A stretch of 64,000 nucleotides of DNA from positions 76,460 through 140,459 of the forward strand of contig NZ_JBFCVK010000011.1 in NCBI RefSeq assembly GCF_040712085.1, written 5' to 3'. Positions within the stretch are counted from its first letter, which is position 1; every line of letters starts with the position of its first letter. Positions 63,929-64,000 of the stretch are shown piece after piece. The notes under the pieces are model-generated. The model did no database searches, was not told where the DNA came from, and worked only from the letters and a program-made list of their open reading frames with translations. The DNA is from Aquibaculum sediminis. Its GTDB lineage: Bacteria > Pseudomonadota > Alphaproteobacteria > Kiloniellales > DSM-21159. The translations under genes were made by a program, and so were the position numbers.

Positions 63929-64000
63929 TCATTGATTGGCTTGCTCTGGGCAGTTTCGCAGGCAGAAGCGCTCGATGGAAGCGAGGATGTCGTCGGCGGA
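63929..64000 (-). CDS. IS630-type transposase, C-terminal end (5' part beyond window)
   Basis: The last 23 codons read SADDILASIERFCLRNC, then PEQANQ and TGA at 63929-63931. The DILASIERFC-type ending is characteristic of IS630-family transposases, which end with a short helix of this form. The DNA between the stop and the CTAG at 63903 should contain the insertion sequence's end. IS630 elements duplicate TA and often target CTAG, consistent with the junction. The call rests on a short fragment. Confidence 0.55.
   Translation of the reverse strand, partial: SADDILASIERFCLRNCPEQANQ

Overview
The window is high-GC, densely coded bacterial DNA with an alphaproteobacterial gene set. Evidence for this is a heme-PAS FixL/FixJ pair divergent from a FixK-type regulator, a SUF operon headed by an Rrf2 repressor and carrying SufU-type and SufT genes, the synteny pcm-like / tolC / popZ (DUF2497) / valS, and xthA next to erpA. 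The mix is most like a Rhodospirillales-type free-living aerobe or microaerobe. I cannot name a genus from the sequence alone.

Layout. 1-3.1 kb: oxygen-sensing two-component system fixLJ, divergent from fixK across a perfect 7+7 palindrome. 3.2-8.5 kb: a 1465-residue secreted protein with a peptidoglycan-binding domain and a repeated module, a 17-kDa-antigen-like lipoprotein and a small hypothetical. 8.5-13.4 kb (minus strand): binding-protein, fused permease and ATPase of a ferric-type ABC transporter, ending in a phosphoglycolate phosphatase gene. 13.8-20.5 kb (minus): Rrf2 regulator-sufB-sufC-sufD-sufS-sufU-sufT-sufA. 20.6-22.6 kb (minus): GPP34 protein, CopD-like membrane protein and methyltransferase in a tight operon. 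22.8-25.5 kb: acidic PRC-barrel protein, then an AT-richer patch with an outer-membrane beta-barrel gene and the broken tail of an O-antigen ligase-like gene. 25.5-30 kb: lytic transglycosylase, VanZ-like protein, DUF3137 protein, LemA, tRNA-Glu. 30-33.4 kb: epimerase, flavin monooxygenase, DJ-1/PfpI protein. 33.4-35 kb: hybrid histidine kinase split by a 135-bp palindromic element. 35-38 kb: persulfide-dioxygenase-like hydrolase divergent from a SulP transporter. 38-45.7 kb: acyl-CoA and aromatic-type catabolic genes with two TetR regulators. 45.8-48.7 kb: leuB, wecB, tRNA-Asn, tRNA-Cys. 48.9-56.3 kb: pcm-like, tolC, popZ, valS, ilvD. 56.3-63.7 kb: MlrC-like hydrolase, flavin amine oxidase, rhomboid protease, xthA, erpA and a dimethylglycine/sarcosine dehydrogenase-like gene. 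The right edge is a pile-up of miniature palindromic elements and the end of an IS630-type transposase gene.

Most of the window is housekeeping. The least-explained parts are: (i) a CTAG-flanked, two-hairpin, 135-bp element family that splits a sensor kinase, apparently supplies the stop codon of another gene and abuts an IS630-type transposase; (ii) the 1465-residue protein with a repeated, unrecognised module; (iii) the GPP34/CopD-like/methyltransferase operon; (iv) the ABC transporter whose binding protein lacks the tyrosine pair of ferric-ion binders and is linked to a phosphatase; (v) a 4-hydroxybutyryl-CoA-dehydratase-like protein that appears to have lost its iron-sulfur ligands. No CRISPR array, rRNA gene or complete prophage is seen.
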